DNA from: Dietzia timorensis
GTDB lineage: Bacteria > Actinomycetota > Actinomycetes > Mycobacteriales > Mycobacteriaceae
Assembly: GCF_001659785.1 (NCBI RefSeq)
Contig: NZ_CP015961.1
Coordinates: forward strand, 2,542,001-2,606,000
DNA length: 64,000 bases
Direction: 5' to 3'
The translations under genes and the position numbers were made by a program. Below are positions 45,601 through 54,534 of this stretch, one piece after another (the stretch's first letter is position 1; the number at the start of each line of letters is the position of its first letter). The notes under the pieces were generated by a model, which was not told where the DNA came from, did no database searches, and saw only the letters and a list, made by a program, of their open reading frames with translations.

Positions 45601-45641
45601 CTGATCCGGACTGCAGGCCAGCGGCCTGCGGTGCGGCGTTC

Positions 45642-45923
45642 TTACTTCGCGCGCTCGACGATCTCTACCAGGCGGTAGTGCTTCGAGGCGGAAAGCGGGC
45701 GGGTCTCCATGATCCGCACGCGGTCGCCGATGCCGGCGTCGTTGGTCTCGTCGTGCACCTTGACCTTGGTCGTGCGACGCATGATCTTGCCGTAAAGGGC
45801 GTGCTTGACACGGTCCTCCAGCTCGACCACGATCGTCTTCTCCATCTTGTCGGAGACGACGTAGCCCATGCGCACCTTACGAGCATTGCGCTCTTCAGTG
45901 GTGGTCATTTTCTCCTCGCTCAT
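45642..45923 (-). CDS. rpsQ: 30S ribosomal protein S17
   Basis: A 93-residue OB-fold protein binding 16S rRNA ([40 protein letters not shown]). ATG 45923 shares one base with the rpmC stop (TAATG), but an in-frame ATG at 45908 has a better GAGGAG site; either may be used. Last gene of the S10 operon. Confidence 0.97.
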   Translation of the reverse strand: MSEEKMTTTEERNARKVRMGYVVSDKMEKTIVVELEDRVKHALYGKIMRRTTKVKVHDETNDAGIGDRVRIMETRPLSASKHYRLVEIVERAK

Positions 45924-46150
45924 TAGCTCTCACCCGGCTCCGCCGACAGGCCGAGCTCGCGCTCGCGCATGACGGTGTAGATGCGGGCAATGTCGTGGCG
46001 CACGACCCGCAGGCGGCGGTTGTTGTTCAGCTGCCCGGTCGCAAGCTGGAAGCGCAGGTTGAACAGCTCTTCCTTGGACTCCCGCAGGCGCTCGGTGAGA
46101 GTCGCGGCGTCGAGCTCGCGCAGCTCGGGGGCGGTGGTTCCGCTAGCCAT
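45923..46150 (-). CDS. rpmC: 50S ribosomal protein L29
   Basis: A 75-residue two-helix protein at the exit tunnel ([38 protein letters not shown]). Its ATG shares one base with the rplP stop (TAATG); an in-frame extension into rplP is not real. Confidence 0.96.
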   Translation of the reverse strand: MASGTTAPELRELDAATLTERLRESKEELFNLRFQLATGQLNNNRRLRVVRHDIARIYTVMRERELGLSAEPGES

Positions 46151-46566
46151 TAGAACTGCTCCTCTCGCGTAACGATACGGGTCTTGCAGGGGAGCTTGTG
46201 CTGCGCGCGGCGAAGGGCCTCGCGAGCCGTCTCCTCGTTCGGGTACGTCATCTCGAACAGGATGCGTCCGGGCTTGACGTTTGCGACCCACCACTCGACG
46301 GAACCCTTACCGGAGCCCATTCGGACTTCGGCCGGCTTCTTGGTGAGCGGGCGATCCGGGAAGATGTTGATCCACACCTTGCCACCGCGCTTGATGTGGC
46401 GGTTGATGGCAATACGCGCGGACTCGATCTGCCGGTTGGTGATGTAGGCGGGCTCGAGAGCCTGGATGCCGTAGTCACCGAAGGTCACCTTGGTGCCACC
46501 CTTGGACTGACCCTTGCGGGACGGGTGGTGCTGCTTGCGGTGCTTGACGCGCTTCGGGATAAGCAT
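46150..46566 (-). CDS. rplP: 50S ribosomal protein L16
   Basis: A 138-residue protein near the peptidyl-transferase centre ([40 protein letters not shown]). It starts 5 bp after rpsC and overlaps rpmC by one base. Confidence 0.98.
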   Translation of the reverse strand: MLIPKRVKHRKQHHPSRKGQSKGGTKVTFGDYGIQALEPAYITNRQIESARIAINRHIKRGGKVWINIFPDRPLTKKPAEVRMGSGKGSVEWWVANVKPGRILFEMTYPNEETAREALRRAQHKLPCKTRIVTREEQF

Positions 46567-46571
46567 TGCGT

Positions 46572-47381
46572 CTAGCCCTCCTTGGTCTCGGCCGGGGCCT
46601 GCTCCGCGCTCGACTTGGCGCGTGCGGTCTCGGTGCTCGTGGCCGTGGTGCCCTGGGCACCGCTGCGGCGCGGGCGACCGGCACCGCGCTCGCGGCGCGG
46701 ACGGTCGTTACGGCCACCGGCCGGCTGGTTGTACTGATCCGACTCGCGGCGTCCACCGACGACATCGCCCTTGTAGATCCACACCTTGACGCCGATGCGA
46801 CCGAAGGTCGTACGGGCCTCGAAGGTGCCGTAGTCGATCTCTGCGCGAAGCGTGTGCAGCGGGACGCGGCCCTCGTGGTAGCGCTCCGAACGGGACATCT
46901 CGGCGCCGCCGAGACGGCCGGAACACATGACCTTGATGCCCTTTACCTGCGGCTGACGCATGGCCGACTGGATGGCCTTGCGCATGGCGCGACGGAAAGC
47001 GACGCGGTTGGCGAGCTGCTCCGCGATTCCCTGAGCGACGAGCTGTGCGTCGGCCTCGGTGTTCTTGACCTCGAGGATGTTCAGGTGAACCTGCTTACCG
47101 GTGAGCTTCTCCAGTTCGCCACGAAGGCGATCGGCCTCGGCGCCGCGGCGACCGATGACGATACCCGGGCGGGCCGTGAAGATGTTCACCGTGACGCGCT
47201 CGTCACGACGCTCGATCTCCACGTTGGAGATGCCGGCCCGCTCGAGGTTGTTCGAGAGCAGGTCGCGGATCTTGATGTCCTCTGCGACGAACGACGCGTA
47301 CTGCTTGTCTGCGTACCAGTGCGACGTCCAGTTAGAGGTGATTCCCAGGCGGAAGCCGTGGGGATGGATTTTCTGGCCCAC
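46572..47381 (-). CDS. rpsC: 30S ribosomal protein S3 with disordered C-terminal tail
   Basis: A 269-residue head protein at the mRNA entry tunnel. The KH domain is clear ([20 protein letters not shown]). After the conserved core ([13 protein letters not shown]) a ~55-residue Arg/Gly then Ala/Glu-rich tail follows ([11 protein letters not shown] at the end), longer than in Escherichia coli. GTG start overlaps the rplV stop by one base (TAGTG). Confidence 0.97.
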   Translation of the reverse strand: MGQKIHPHGFRLGITSNWTSHWYADKQYASFVAEDIKIRDLLSNNLERAGISNVEIERRDERVTVNIFTARPGIVIGRRGAEADRLRGELEKLTGKQVHLNILEVKNTEADAQLVAQGIAEQLANRVAFRRAMRKAIQSAMRQPQVKGIKVMCSGRLGGAEMSRSERYHEGRVPLHTLRAEIDYGTFEARTTFGRIGVKVWIYKGDVVGGRRESDQYNQPAGGRNDRPRRERGAGRPRRSGAQGTTATSTETARAKSSAEQAPAETKEG

Positions 47382-47785
47382 TACTGAGCACCTCCCTTAC
47401 GGCCATTACCCTCGATCGCTTCGCGAGTGGTGACCTCGATGGTGATGTGGCTCGTGCGCTTACGCACACGGAAAGCACGACCCTGAGCACGCGGGCGGAA
47501 ACGCTTGAGGGTCGGGCCCTCGTCCGCGTATGCAGTGGTCACAACCAGGGTCCGGGGATCCAGGTTGAAGTTGTTCTCCGCGTTCGCGATCGCGGACTCG
47601 AGAACCTTGGCGACCGGCTCGGATGCCGACTGCGGGGCGAAGCGCAGGATGTCCAGCGCTTCCTTGGTGCCCTTGCCGCGGATCAGGTCGACGACGCGGC
47701 GAGCCTTCATCGGCGTCACGCGAACGAACTTGGCGGTGGCCCGTGCCGAAGTGCGGGCCTCATTGGCGGTGGTTTCAGTGCTCAT
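47381..47785 (-). CDS. rplV: 50S ribosomal protein L22
   Basis: A 134-residue protein lining the exit tunnel, where erythromycin-resistance changes occur. [19 protein letters not shown] and [20 protein letters not shown] are diagnostic. ATG overlaps the rpsS stop by 4 bp (ATGA). Confidence 0.98.
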   Translation of the reverse strand: MSTETTANEARTSARATAKFVRVTPMKARRVVDLIRGKGTKEALDILRFAPQSASEPVAKVLESAIANAENNFNLDPRTLVVTTAYADEGPTLKRFRPRAQGRAFRVRKRTSHITIEVTTREAIEGNGRKGGAQ

Positions 47786-48063
47786 CGACGCTTCGCCTTT
47801 CGGTCGTCCTTGATGTGACCCTTGAACGTGCGGGTCGGCGCGAACTCTCCGAGCTTGTGGCCGACCATCGAGTCGGACACGAACACCGGCACGTGCTTGC
47901 GTCCATCGTGGACAGCAAAGGTGTGGCCGATGAAATCGGGCAGGATGGTCGAGCGACGGGACCAGGTCTTGATGACCTGATGCGTGCCCTTGTCGTTCTG
48001 AGCGTCCACCTTGGCAAGGAGGTGCTCGTCTACGAACGGACCCTTCTTAAGACTGCGGGGCAT
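47782..48063 (-). CDS. rpsS: 30S ribosomal protein S19
   Basis: A 93-residue head protein ([40 protein letters not shown]). Coupled to rplV by a 4-bp overlap and 14 bp after rplB. Confidence 0.98.
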   Translation of the reverse strand: MPRSLKKGPFVDEHLLAKVDAQNDKGTHQVIKTWSRRSTILPDFIGHTFAVHDGRKHVPVFVSDSMVGHKLGEFAPTRTFKGHIKDDRKAKRR

Positions 48064-48077
48064 TCTGGTTTCCCTCC

Positions 48078-48914
48078 TTAACGCTTCTTACCGGTGCGAC
48101 GACGACGGACAATCATGTTGTCGCTCGCCTTCTTGGGCTTACGGGTGCGGCCTTCAGGCTGACCCCACGGGCTGACCGGGTGGCGGCCGCCGGACGTCTT
48201 GCCTTCACCACCGCCGTGCGGGTGGTCGACCGGGTTCATGACGACACCACGGACGGTCGGGCGAACGCCCTTCCACCGCATGCGGCCGGCCTTACCCCAG
48301 CTGATGTTGATCTGCTCGGCGTTGCCGACCTCACCGAGAGTGGCGCGGCAACGGATGTCGACGCGACGCATCTCGCCGGAAGGCAGACGCAGCACTGCGT
48401 ACGGGCCTTCCTTACCGAGAAGCTGGACGCTCGCACCGGCGGAGCGGGCCATCTTGGCGCCGCCGCCCGGGCGCAGCTCCACGGCGTGCACGATGGTGCC
48501 TGCCGGGATGTTGCGCAGCGGGAGGTTGTTGCCGGTCTTGATGTCCGCGCCGACACCGGACTCCACGATCGTGCCCTGCTTGAGGCCACGGGGAGCGATG
48601 ATGTAGCGCTTCTCGCCGTCTGCGTAGTGCAGGAGCGCGATGTTCGCGGTGCGGTTCGGGTCGTACTCGATGTGAGCGACCTTGGCCGGCACGCCGTCCT
48701 TGTCGTTACGACGGAAGTCGATGACGCGGTAGGCGCGCTTGTGGCCACCACCCTTGTGACGGGTCGTGATCCGGCCGTGGCCGTTACGTCCGCCGGACTT
48801 GCTCAGCGGCCGAACGAGCGACTTCTCGGGCTCGGTGCGGGTGATCTGGTCGAACGTCGAAACGCTCGAGCCACGACGACCGGGGGTCGTCGGCTTGTAC
48901 TTACGGATAGCCAT
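48078..48914 (-). CDS. rplB: 50S ribosomal protein L2
   Basis: A 278-residue core protein needed for subunit association and peptidyl transfer. [20 protein letters not shown] at the start and the [20 protein letters not shown] histidine segment are canonical. Standard position between rplW (42-bp gap) and rpsS. Confidence 0.98.
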   Translation of the reverse strand: MAIRKYKPTTPGRRGSSVSTFDQITRTEPEKSLVRPLSKSGGRNGHGRITTRHKGGGHKRAYRVIDFRRNDKDGVPAKVAHIEYDPNRTANIALLHYADGEKRYIIAPRGLKQGTIVESGVGADIKTGNNLPLRNIPAGTIVHAVELRPGGGAKMARSAGASVQLLGKEGPYAVLRLPSGEMRRVDIRCRATLGEVGNAEQINISWGKAGRMRWKGVRPTVRGVVMNPVDHPHGGGEGKTSGGRHPVSPWGQPEGRTRKPKKASDNMIVRRRRTGKKR

Positions 48915-48956
48915 TCGTATCTCGTCCTTAAGCTACTTACGAGCCGGTTACACCGC

Positions 48957-49259
48957 TTACGCGGTGAGCCCCGGGATCTCGATGGGCTTGCTGTCGGCCG
49001 CGAGGGTCACGATGGCGCGCTTGGTGTCCTTGCGCTTGCCGTAACCGAAGCGAGTTCGCTTGCGCTTGCCCTGGCGGTTGGCGGTATTCACAGATGCGAC
49101 CGTGACACCGAAGATTTCTTCGATGGCGATCTTGATCTGCGTCTTGTTCGAAGCCGGGTCCACGAGGAACGTGTACACGTTCTGCTCGAGGAGACCGTAG
49201 GCCTTCTCAGAGACGACCGGGGCGATGATCACGTCCCGGGGATCGGCGACGGTGCTCAC
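48957..49259 (-). CDS. rplW: 50S ribosomal protein L23
   Basis: A 100-residue exit-tunnel protein that docks signal recognition particle and trigger factor ([38 protein letters not shown]). GTG start overlaps the rplD stop by 4 bp (GTGA). Confidence 0.97.
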   Translation of the reverse strand: MSTVADPRDVIIAPVVSEKAYGLLEQNVYTFLVDPASNKTQIKIAIEEIFGVTVASVNTANRQGKRKRTRFGYGKRKDTKRAIVTLAADSKPIEIPGLTA

Positions 49260-49945
49260 TTGGCAGCCTCCTTAGCGGACGAGCCGGCGAGCTGGCGCTG
49301 GGCCTGCTCGACGTAGGCGTGGAAAGCCTCGACCGTGAACACGACATCGTCGGCGTTAAGCACGTCGTAGGTGTTCAGCTGGTCCGGCGCGATCGGATGA
49401 ACGTTATCCAGGTTCGCCACGCTCTTCCACGCGGCGATGTCCTCGCGGCCGACGACCAGAAGGGTCTTCTTCCGCTCGGAAAGCGAGGCCAGCAGCTTGC
49501 GGACACCGGCCGTGGAGGGCTTCTGCCCCTCGACGATCTCGGTGAACACGAAGAGACGATCGTTGGCGACGCGGTCGCTCAGCGCGGAGCGGAGTGCGGC
49601 GGCGATCATCTTCTTCGGGGTGCGCTGCGCGTAATTGCGCGGCTGCGGGCCGTGCACGGTGCCACCACCGGTGTAGTGGGGTGCGCGGATCGAGCCCTGG
49701 CGGGCGCGGCCGGTGCCCTTCTGGCGGAACGGCTTGCGGCCACCGCCGGCAACGTTGCCGCGGGTCTTGGTGGCGTGCGTGCCCTGGCGGGCCGCGGCCA
49801 GCTGGGCCACGACGACCTGGTGCATGAGCGGCAGGTTCGGCTCGACGCCAAAGATGGCGGCCGGGAGCTCAACCTTGCCGTCCGTGCTACCCGCAGGGGT
49901 ACGGACGTCGAGGGAAAGGTTCACTGCATTCTCCGTTGCGGTCAT
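49256..49945 (-). CDS. rplD: 50S ribosomal protein L4
   Basis: A 229-residue tunnel protein with the conserved extended loop ([24 protein letters not shown] region). In Escherichia coli L4 autoregulates the S10 operon. ATG overlaps the rplC stop by 4 bp (ATGA). Confidence 0.97.
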   Translation of the reverse strand: MTATENAVNLSLDVRTPAGSTDGKVELPAAIFGVEPNLPLMHQVVVAQLAAARQGTHATKTRGNVAGGGRKPFRQKGTGRARQGSIRAPHYTGGGTVHGPQPRNYAQRTPKKMIAAALRSALSDRVANDRLFVFTEIVEGQKPSTAGVRKLLASLSERKKTLLVVGREDIAAWKSVANLDNVHPIAPDQLNTYDVLNADDVVFTVEAFHAYVEQAQRQLAGSSAKEAAK

Positions 49946-50607
49946 GCGTGAGCACCGCCCTTCACTGCGTTGCGAACCGTCACGAGGCCGCCGTTGCGGC
50001 CCGGGATAGCGCCCTTGATAAGGAGGACGCCGGCGTCGGCGTCAACCTTGTGGAGCTTGAGGTTCTGGGTGGTCACTCGGTCGTTGCCCATACGGCCGGA
50101 CATGCGCATGCCCTTGAACACGCGACCCGGGAAGGACGCGCCGCCGATGGAGCCCGGCATACGGTGCGTCGCCTGGTTACCGTGGGAAGCTCCCTGACCG
50201 GCGAAGCCGTGACGCTTCATGGTGCCGGCGTAGCCCTTGCCCTTGGAGGTGCCGGTGACGTCGACGAACTTGATGTCCTCGAAGATGTCGACACCCAGCT
50301 CCTGGCCCACCTCGTAGGCAGAAGCTGCCTCGGCGGACGGCAGACGCAGTTCGGACACGTGACGGCGCGGGGTGGCGCCGGCCTTCTCGAACTGGCCCGT
50401 CTCGGGCTTGTTCACGCGACGCGGGTCGATGGCGCCAAACGCGATCTGAATGGCGTTGTAGCCATCGATTTCTTCGGTACGGATCTTGGTCACCACGCAC
50501 GGACCGGCCTTGATGACGGTCACCGGGACGACCCGATTGTTCTCGTCAAAGACCTGGGTCATGCCGAGCTTGGTGCCCAAGAGGCCCTTGATCTCGGAAT
50601 TACTCAT
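49942..50607 (-). CDS. rplC: 50S ribosomal protein L3
   Basis: A 221-residue 50S assembly protein reaching the peptidyl-transferase centre ([40 protein letters not shown]). It follows rpsJ by 40 bp. Confidence 0.98.
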   Translation of the reverse strand: MSNSEIKGLLGTKLGMTQVFDENNRVVPVTVIKAGPCVVTKIRTEEIDGYNAIQIAFGAIDPRRVNKPETGQFEKAGATPRRHVSELRLPSAEAASAYEVGQELGVDIFEDIKFVDVTGTSKGKGYAGTMKRHGFAGQGASHGNQATHRMPGSIGGASFPGRVFKGMRMSGRMGNDRVTTQNLKLHKVDADAGVLLIKGAIPGRNGGLVTVRNAVKGGAHA

Positions 50608-50647
50608 TGTTTACTGTCTCCGCTGCACAGATAGGTCGGCGAATAAA

Positions 50648-50953
50648 TCACTGAATGTTGACGTCGACGCTGCCCGGCAGGTCGATTCGCATAAGTGCGT
50701 CCACGGTCTTCGGCGTGGGATCGAGAATGTCGATCAGACGCTTGTGGGTGCGCATCTCGAAGTGCTCGCGCGAGTCCTTGTACTTGTGCGGCGAGCGGAT
50801 TACGCAGTAGACGTTCTTCTCGGTGGGCAGCGGCACCGGGCCGACAACACGCGCACCGGTACGGGTCACTGCATCAACGATGATGCGTGCCGACTTATCG
50901 ATGGCTTCGTGGTCGTAGGCCTTGAGCCGGATGCGGATCTTTTGTCCCGCCAC
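50648..50953 (-). CDS. rpsJ: 30S ribosomal protein S10
   Basis: A 101-residue protein, also the transcription-antitermination factor Nus[21 protein letters not shown] and the [20 protein letters not shown] loop are canonical. The true start is the GTG at 50953, preceded by GAGGACCAA; a longer in-frame stretch upstream is untranslated leader. First gene of the rpsJ-rplC-rplD-rplW-rplB-rpsS-rplV-rpsC-rplP-rpmC-rpsQ operon. Confidence 0.98.
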   Translation of the reverse strand: MAGQKIRIRLKAYDHEAIDKSARIIVDAVTRTGARVVGPVPLPTEKNVYCVIRSPHKYKDSREHFEMRTHKRLIDILDPTPKTVDALMRIDLPGSVDVNIQ

Positions 50954-51268
50954 TTGGTCCTCTTCTTCTCCCTGCCCCCGGATTCCCGAGAGCAGATGTT
51001 GGTCCTTTGTTGTCGTGGCCGAATCGAAGTGGTTTCCCACTCGACTCGACAACGCCAGGTTCATCGGTGCTTCGTCTTGGGTGAACCGTTTGCCGTGACG
51101 CAGACACAAAGTCAGCAATGGCGAAGGATCTCTCCCAGAGGACGCAGCAAAAACCTCGTGTGGCACCCTCCGAAGAGAGATAACCAGTGGTTCTCACCGA
51201 TCCGCTGCCGCTGTGAATGTGTCACGACTTGGTCCACGCGGTCGGGCGTGTCGCCTTCCCGCTTTTGC

Positions 51269-51300
51269 GGCAAACGAAATTCCTAGGAGTTTCGTCTGCC
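51269..51300. repeat. 32-bp near-perfect palindrome in the rpsJ leader
   Basis: Arms GGCAAACGAAATTCCT (51269-51284) and AGGAGTTTCGTCTGCC (51285-51300) are complementary at 14 of 16 positions, with one A/C mismatch and one T/G wobble, around a central CCTAGG. It has no spacer, so it looks more like a dimer-binding DNA site than an RNA hairpin, though the leader RNA could fold it with a small loop. No poly-T follows. Confidence 0.65.
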
Positions 51301-51387
51301 ACTCGTCGTGCTCGCCCCGCCATCGTGCCCCGCGTACGGCCGTTTTGGACGCACGCGTATGGGTCACCATGTCGAGGCAACTTGATT

Positions 51388-51416
51388 AGTATGCACCAGC
51401 CGCAGATCGAGGGCAA
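51388..51416 (-). promoter_or_regulatory. Candidate rpsJ operon promoter
   Basis: Minus strand TTGCCC (51416-51411) and CATACT (51393-51388) are separated by 17 bp. Each matches the sigma-70 consensus at four of six bases. It would give a ~430-nt leader ahead of rpsJ. Alternatives nearer the gene cannot be excluded. Confidence 0.4.
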
Positions 51417-51658
51417 ATCGGCCCAACTTCGGATTCTGTGGCGTTCCTCTCCCGCTCTCGCCCGTGCGGCGCCACCTGTTATCGCACTCGTCGCCTGCGC
51501 CGAGCCCCCGCGCGCATGTTGCCGAATGGCAGTGCATGGTTTCTACATTCGCAGTAATGTCATAGACAAGGTGTCCTGGCGCCAACATTGTGCGACCAGC
51601 TAGCCTTGTTGTCCCGAAACACGCACTCCCACAGTCGATCTCCCAAGGAGTTCAGATC

Positions 51659-52177
51659 ATGGCAAATAATCAGAACGCATCCGGCTCGCAGTCGAGCGGC
51701 GCGAACGCGGACGCAGGCAAGGCCGCCTCGACATCGACATCGGAGGGAGCTCTCGACACCACTCGCGGCAACACCACGATCGCCGACGTCGTCGTTTCCA
51801 AGATCGCCGGGATCGCCACGCGCGAGGTCGGTGGGGTGCATGACGTCGGAGGAGGCCCTGCTCGCATGGTCGGTGTCCTCCGCGAGCGCATCCCCGGCGC
51901 GCGCACGAACGTCAGCCAGGGCGTCTCGGTCGAGGTCGGCGAACGACAGGCTGCCGTCGACGTCAGTCTCATCGCCGAGTACGGCGTGGCGATCCACGAG
52001 CTCGCCGAGGCGGTACGGCAGAACATCATCGCCGCGGTCGAGGGCATGACCGGCCTTGAGATGACCGAGGTCAACGTCGAGATCACCGACGTCTACCTGC
52101 CGGGTGAGGACGACGAGGACGACGATGCCGATCAGCAGAAGACGCAGTCGCTCGAAACGCGCTCGCGCGTTCAGTAG
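51659..52177 (+). CDS. Asp23/Gls24-family envelope stress protein
   Basis: A 172-residue Asp23/Gls24 protein. The domain occupies about residues 38-150 (TTIADVVVSKIAGIATREVG, VEVGERQAAVDVSLIAEYGV, then the VEITDVYLP end), flanked by a Ser/Ala-rich N-terminus and an acidic C-terminus. In Gram-positive bacteria Asp23 proteins bind the membrane through AmaP and act in envelope stress. The ATG has AAGGAG upstream. It leads a seven-gene operon with two further Asp23-like or related proteins, a J-domain-like peptide and membrane partners. Confidence 0.9.
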   Translation: MANNQNASGSQSSGANADAGKAASTSTSEGALDTTRGNTTIADVVVSKIAGIATREVGGVHDVGGGPARMVGVLRERIPGARTNVSQGVSVEVGERQAAVDVSLIAEYGVAIHELAEAVRQNIIAAVEGMTGLEMTEVNVEITDVYLPGEDDEDDDADQQKTQSLETRSRVQ

Positions 52178-52205
52178 TCACTGAGCCGTCGAAACGACAG
52201 TCGAT

Positions 52206-52625
52206 ATGACCCACCCACACCACGCACGAAACACCGGCCAGGTGCGCCGCGTCGTCACGCCCGCGCAGGCAGGGCGACTCTCCGTTTCCGGAGCGAGTGG
52301 CGCACCGACGGCCTCGAAGGTACGGACGCCGGCGCAGGTTAACGCCGAGGCGGCGCATCTGGCGGCCGAGACGATCTCCGGCGTGCCGGGGATTGTTCGT
52401 GTCATCAGCCCGTTTCTGTCCGCGCACTCTCCTCGCTCTGTCGGCGAGCCGCGCGTAGAGGTCCGCGGGGATAGGCTCCGTGCCTCCGTCGTCATCGATG
52501 GGCAGCGTCCCATTCCGGAGGTCGAGCGGGACGTGCGGTCGGCGCTTGCACGTCAGTGGGAGGGCGAACTCGATTTGGTGTTCGCCGACCTCGAGCTTCC
52601 GGACGAACCGGCCGAGGATGAGTAG
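52206..52625 (+). CDS. Asp23/Gls24-like protein, divergent paralogue
   Basis: A 139-residue protein 28 bp after the first Asp23 gene. The segment VNAEAAHLAAETISGVPGIV followed by VEVRGDRLRASVVIDGQRPI and a final VFADLEL has the strand-helix order of the Asp23 domain with a shorter N-terminus. No membrane segment. Likely an associated or modulating paralogue; the family link is moderate. Confidence 0.65.
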   Translation: MTHPHHARNTGQVRRVVTPAQAGRLSVSGASGAPTASKVRTPAQVNAEAAHLAAETISGVPGIVRVISPFLSAHSPRSVGEPRVEVRGDRLRASVVIDGQRPIPEVERDVRSALARQWEGELDLVFADLELPDEPAEDE

Positions 52626-52627
52626 CG

Positions 52628-52924
52628 ATGGCCGAACAGCGAAGTAGCTCGGGACGGACGCCGAAGGACGAGTCGGCGTATCGCAGGGATCGGCGCGCCG
52701 CCGTCCTCGCCCACCACCCGGATCACGGCGGATCCGCCGACGCGCTGATCGAGGCGCTGGAAGCGGTCGACCGCAAGCACGGGTTGACCCCGGACCGAGA
52801 CAAGGCGAAGGCCGCCTCCGAGCAGTCGTTCGACCAGGCGCTCGCGGTCGTCGTCACGGCCGCCGCCGGGATCGTGGCCGTCGGGGCATCGTTGGCGCTA
52901 TCCATCGCGTCGCGAAAACGATAG
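52628..52924 (+). CDS. Small membrane protein with J-domain-like HPD segment
   Basis: A 98-residue protein, 2 bp after the previous gene. Residues ~17-52 (AYRRDRRAAVLAHHPDHGGS, then DALIEALEAVDR) resemble helix II, the HPD tripeptide (30-32) and helix III of a DnaJ domain, without helices I and IV. A linker leads to a C-terminal transmembrane helix (ALAVVVTAAAGIVAVGASLAL) and a short basic end. It could recruit Hsp70 to the membrane complex, or merely preserve the fold; function is inferred. Confidence 0.65.
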   Translation: MAEQRSSSGRTPKDESAYRRDRRAAVLAHHPDHGGSADALIEALEAVDRKHGLTPDRDKAKAASEQSFDQALAVVVTAAAGIVAVGASLALSIASRKR

Positions 52925-52971
52925 TCGCTAGGAAGAATCACCAGACCATGTTCAAAGCACCGGGAGAGACC

Positions 52972-53151
52972 ATGAAATACACCGCAATCTGCGCGGTGAT
53001 CGGGCTTTTGCTCGCGATCGCCGGGATCATCGGCGGCGTCGGCGCCTTCGTGTTTGCGCTTCTGCTCGCCGTCATCGGTGGCGTCGCCGGAGCTCACCTC
53101 GACGGCCTGATCGATCTGTCCGCGGTGGTCCGCGGGCGTGGCCGTGGATAG
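52972..53151 (+). CDS. Small integral membrane protein, DUF2273-like
   Basis: A 59-residue protein with two hydrophobic helices (AICAVIGLLLAIAGIIGG and AFVFALLLAVIGGVAGAHL) and a basic tail, matching the small DUF2273 proteins that accompany Asp23/AmaP genes. The ATG at 52972 has GGGAGAG upstream; an in-frame ATG at 52948 is less likely. Its end overlaps the next gene by 14 bp. Confidence 0.7.
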   Translation: MKYTAICAVIGLLLAIAGIIGGVGAFVFALLLAVIGGVAGAHLDGLIDLSAVVRGRGRG

Positions 53152-53866
53152 CTCGACGGCCGGCGCCGACGAGGGAACCAACTGGGACGTCGAACGCTCG
53201 GCGACCGATCGAGGATCCACCGAAGCTTCCACCCGTTCGCTACGGCGCGTGGTGAGGCAGGCCGCGCTGTCGGTCTCCGGGTCCATCGAACACACATCGG
53301 GACTCAATCGGCTCACCGGCCGCTCGTATCCGCGCGTCGAGGTCGGAACCGGACGCGACCGCGTCAGCGCGGAGGTCCATATCGCCGCGATGTGGCCGGC
53401 TCCGATCACCGAGCTCGCAACGTCGGTACGCAGTGCGATCCGCGAGGTTCTCAAGGCGCACACTGCCGCCGAGAGCATCCAGGTCGATGTCCACGTCGGC
53501 GCTGTCGTGCCTGGCCAGACAGTGCTCGACGATGTTGCGCTGCCGCTTTCCGAGCCGGTCACCTCTTCACGCCTGGCCCCGCGGCCGGCGGTGATGCCCA
53601 GTCCTCACGCGGCGAAGGCGCCCGCGACGCCGCGTCCGAAGCAGCTGCACACCCCGGAGGTCTCGGAGCTGCATTTCCGTTCGCCGCGTATCCCGGTACC
53701 GGCGAAGGTGGCATCGGTGTCCGCGCCGACCCGTACCAAGGTCGACGTCCCGTCGGCGCCCGAGCGGCCGCCACTGTTCGTCCCGCAGGCTCCGCCTCCC
53801 CCGCCGGTACGACACCCGAACATCGACCTCGCCGAGGAACGACGCCGAAAAGGGGGACGGAAATGA
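53138..53866 (+). CDS. Asp23-like protein with long Pro-rich C-terminus
   Basis: A 242-residue protein, GTG start, overlapping the previous gene by 14 bp. Residues ~35-125 (RRVVRQAALSVSGSIEHTSG, VEVGTGRDRVSAEVHIAAMW, IQVDVHVGAVVP) fit an Asp23-type domain; the remainder is a disordered Pro/Ala/Arg-rich tail ending AEERRRKGGRK. No membrane segment. The third Asp23-like member of the operon; the tail could mediate protein or surface contacts. Confidence 0.6.
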   Translation: MAVDSSTAGADEGTNWDVERSATDRGSTEASTRSLRRVVRQAALSVSGSIEHTSGLNRLTGRSYPRVEVGTGRDRVSAEVHIAAMWPAPITELATSVRSAIREVLKAHTAAESIQVDVHVGAVVPGQTVLDDVALPLSEPVTSSRLAPRPAVMPSPHAAKAPATPRPKQLHTPEVSELHFRSPRIPVPAKVASVSAPTRTKVDVPSAPERPPLFVPQAPPPPPVRHPNIDLAEERRRKGGRK

Positions 53867-54534
53867 ATGACGACTCCACCGCCGCGTCCGATTCGGCCAC
53901 CACCGACGAGGACAGCCGCATCACCTTCACCCCAGGTGGAAAGATCGGCCAGACATCAACGATCTACACCAACGAGGAGCTCGCCACCGCGCCCAACGCT
54001 GTGACGGTCGGGCGGGAGCCGCGACGGGCGCCCGCAGCCAGGCCTGTCCTCGTGCTTCTCTCGCTCGCCCTGCTGGGGCTCGCGGGTTTCGCCGGATACG
54101 AGCTGTACGCCACCCTGCGCGAGGGCTGGACCCCGATCCTCGGGCCGTGGGTCGAGAACGGACTCGACGGGCCACTGTCCTGGCGCCCACTCCCCTGGGT
54201 CGCTGGCGCGGTTGCCGTGCTCGGGCTATTGATGTTGATTTCCGCCCTCCGCCGCCGTCAACGTTCCCATGTCGGATACGGCGAGGACTCCGCGCTCTGG
54301 CTGACCCCGACGTCCATCGCCCGGCTGTGCTCGCAGCACGCCGGCCGCGTCTCCGGGGTCACCGGATGCACCACGGTCGTCGGCCGCAAGAAGGTCGTCG
54401 CCAACGTGCACGCCGGCGGTCGAGACCTGTCGGACGTGGAATTGGCCGTCCGGCAGGAACTCGCGCCGATCGTCGGCTCGCTCGCGGGAAACAAGACACT
54501 TGTCGTTCGTACTCGGGGAGGTGAAAGCCGATGA
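53863..54534 (+). CDS. Membrane protein of the Asp23 operon, DUF6286-like
   Basis: A 223-residue protein: acidic N-terminus (~65 residues), two transmembrane helices (VLVLLSLALLGLAGFAGYEL and WVAGAVAVLGLLMLISAL), then a C-terminal alpha/beta domain (SIARLCSQHAGRVSGVTGC, DVELAVRQELAPIVGSL) similar to those of actinobacterial AmaP/DUF6286 proteins. The ATG overlaps the previous stop (ATGA) and GGGGGA lies upstream. Probably anchors Asp23 proteins to the membrane. Confidence 0.68.
   Translation: MNDDSTAASDSATTDEDSRITFTPGGKIGQTSTIYTNEELATAPNAVTVGREPRRAPAARPVLVLLSLALLGLAGFAGYELYATLREGWTPILGPWVENGLDGPLSWRPLPWVAGAVAVLGLLMLISALRRRQRSHVGYGEDSALWLTPTSIARLCSQHAGRVSGVTGCTTVVGRKKVVANVHAGGRDLSDVELAVRQELAPIVGSLAGNKTLVVRTRGGESR

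Larger units (their letters stand above)
50954..51658. promoter_or_regulatory. 705-bp divergent leader between the S10 operon and the Asp23 operon
   Basis: No supported gene lies here; the short frames lack ribosome sites and family features. On the minus strand it contains the presumed rpsJ promoter (51388-51416) and a leader of about 430 nt, including the 32-bp palindrome at 51269-51300. On the plus strand the asp23 promoter must lie near 51540-51640; ACAAGG (51566-51571) and CCTTGT (51604-51609) form an inverted repeat there. Confidence 0.5.

Noticed and set aside
51217-51603. 128-codon plus-strand frame in the rpsJ/asp23 gap
   Set aside because: No ribosome site, unusual composition and no recognisable family; it crosses the palindrome and the presumed promoter.
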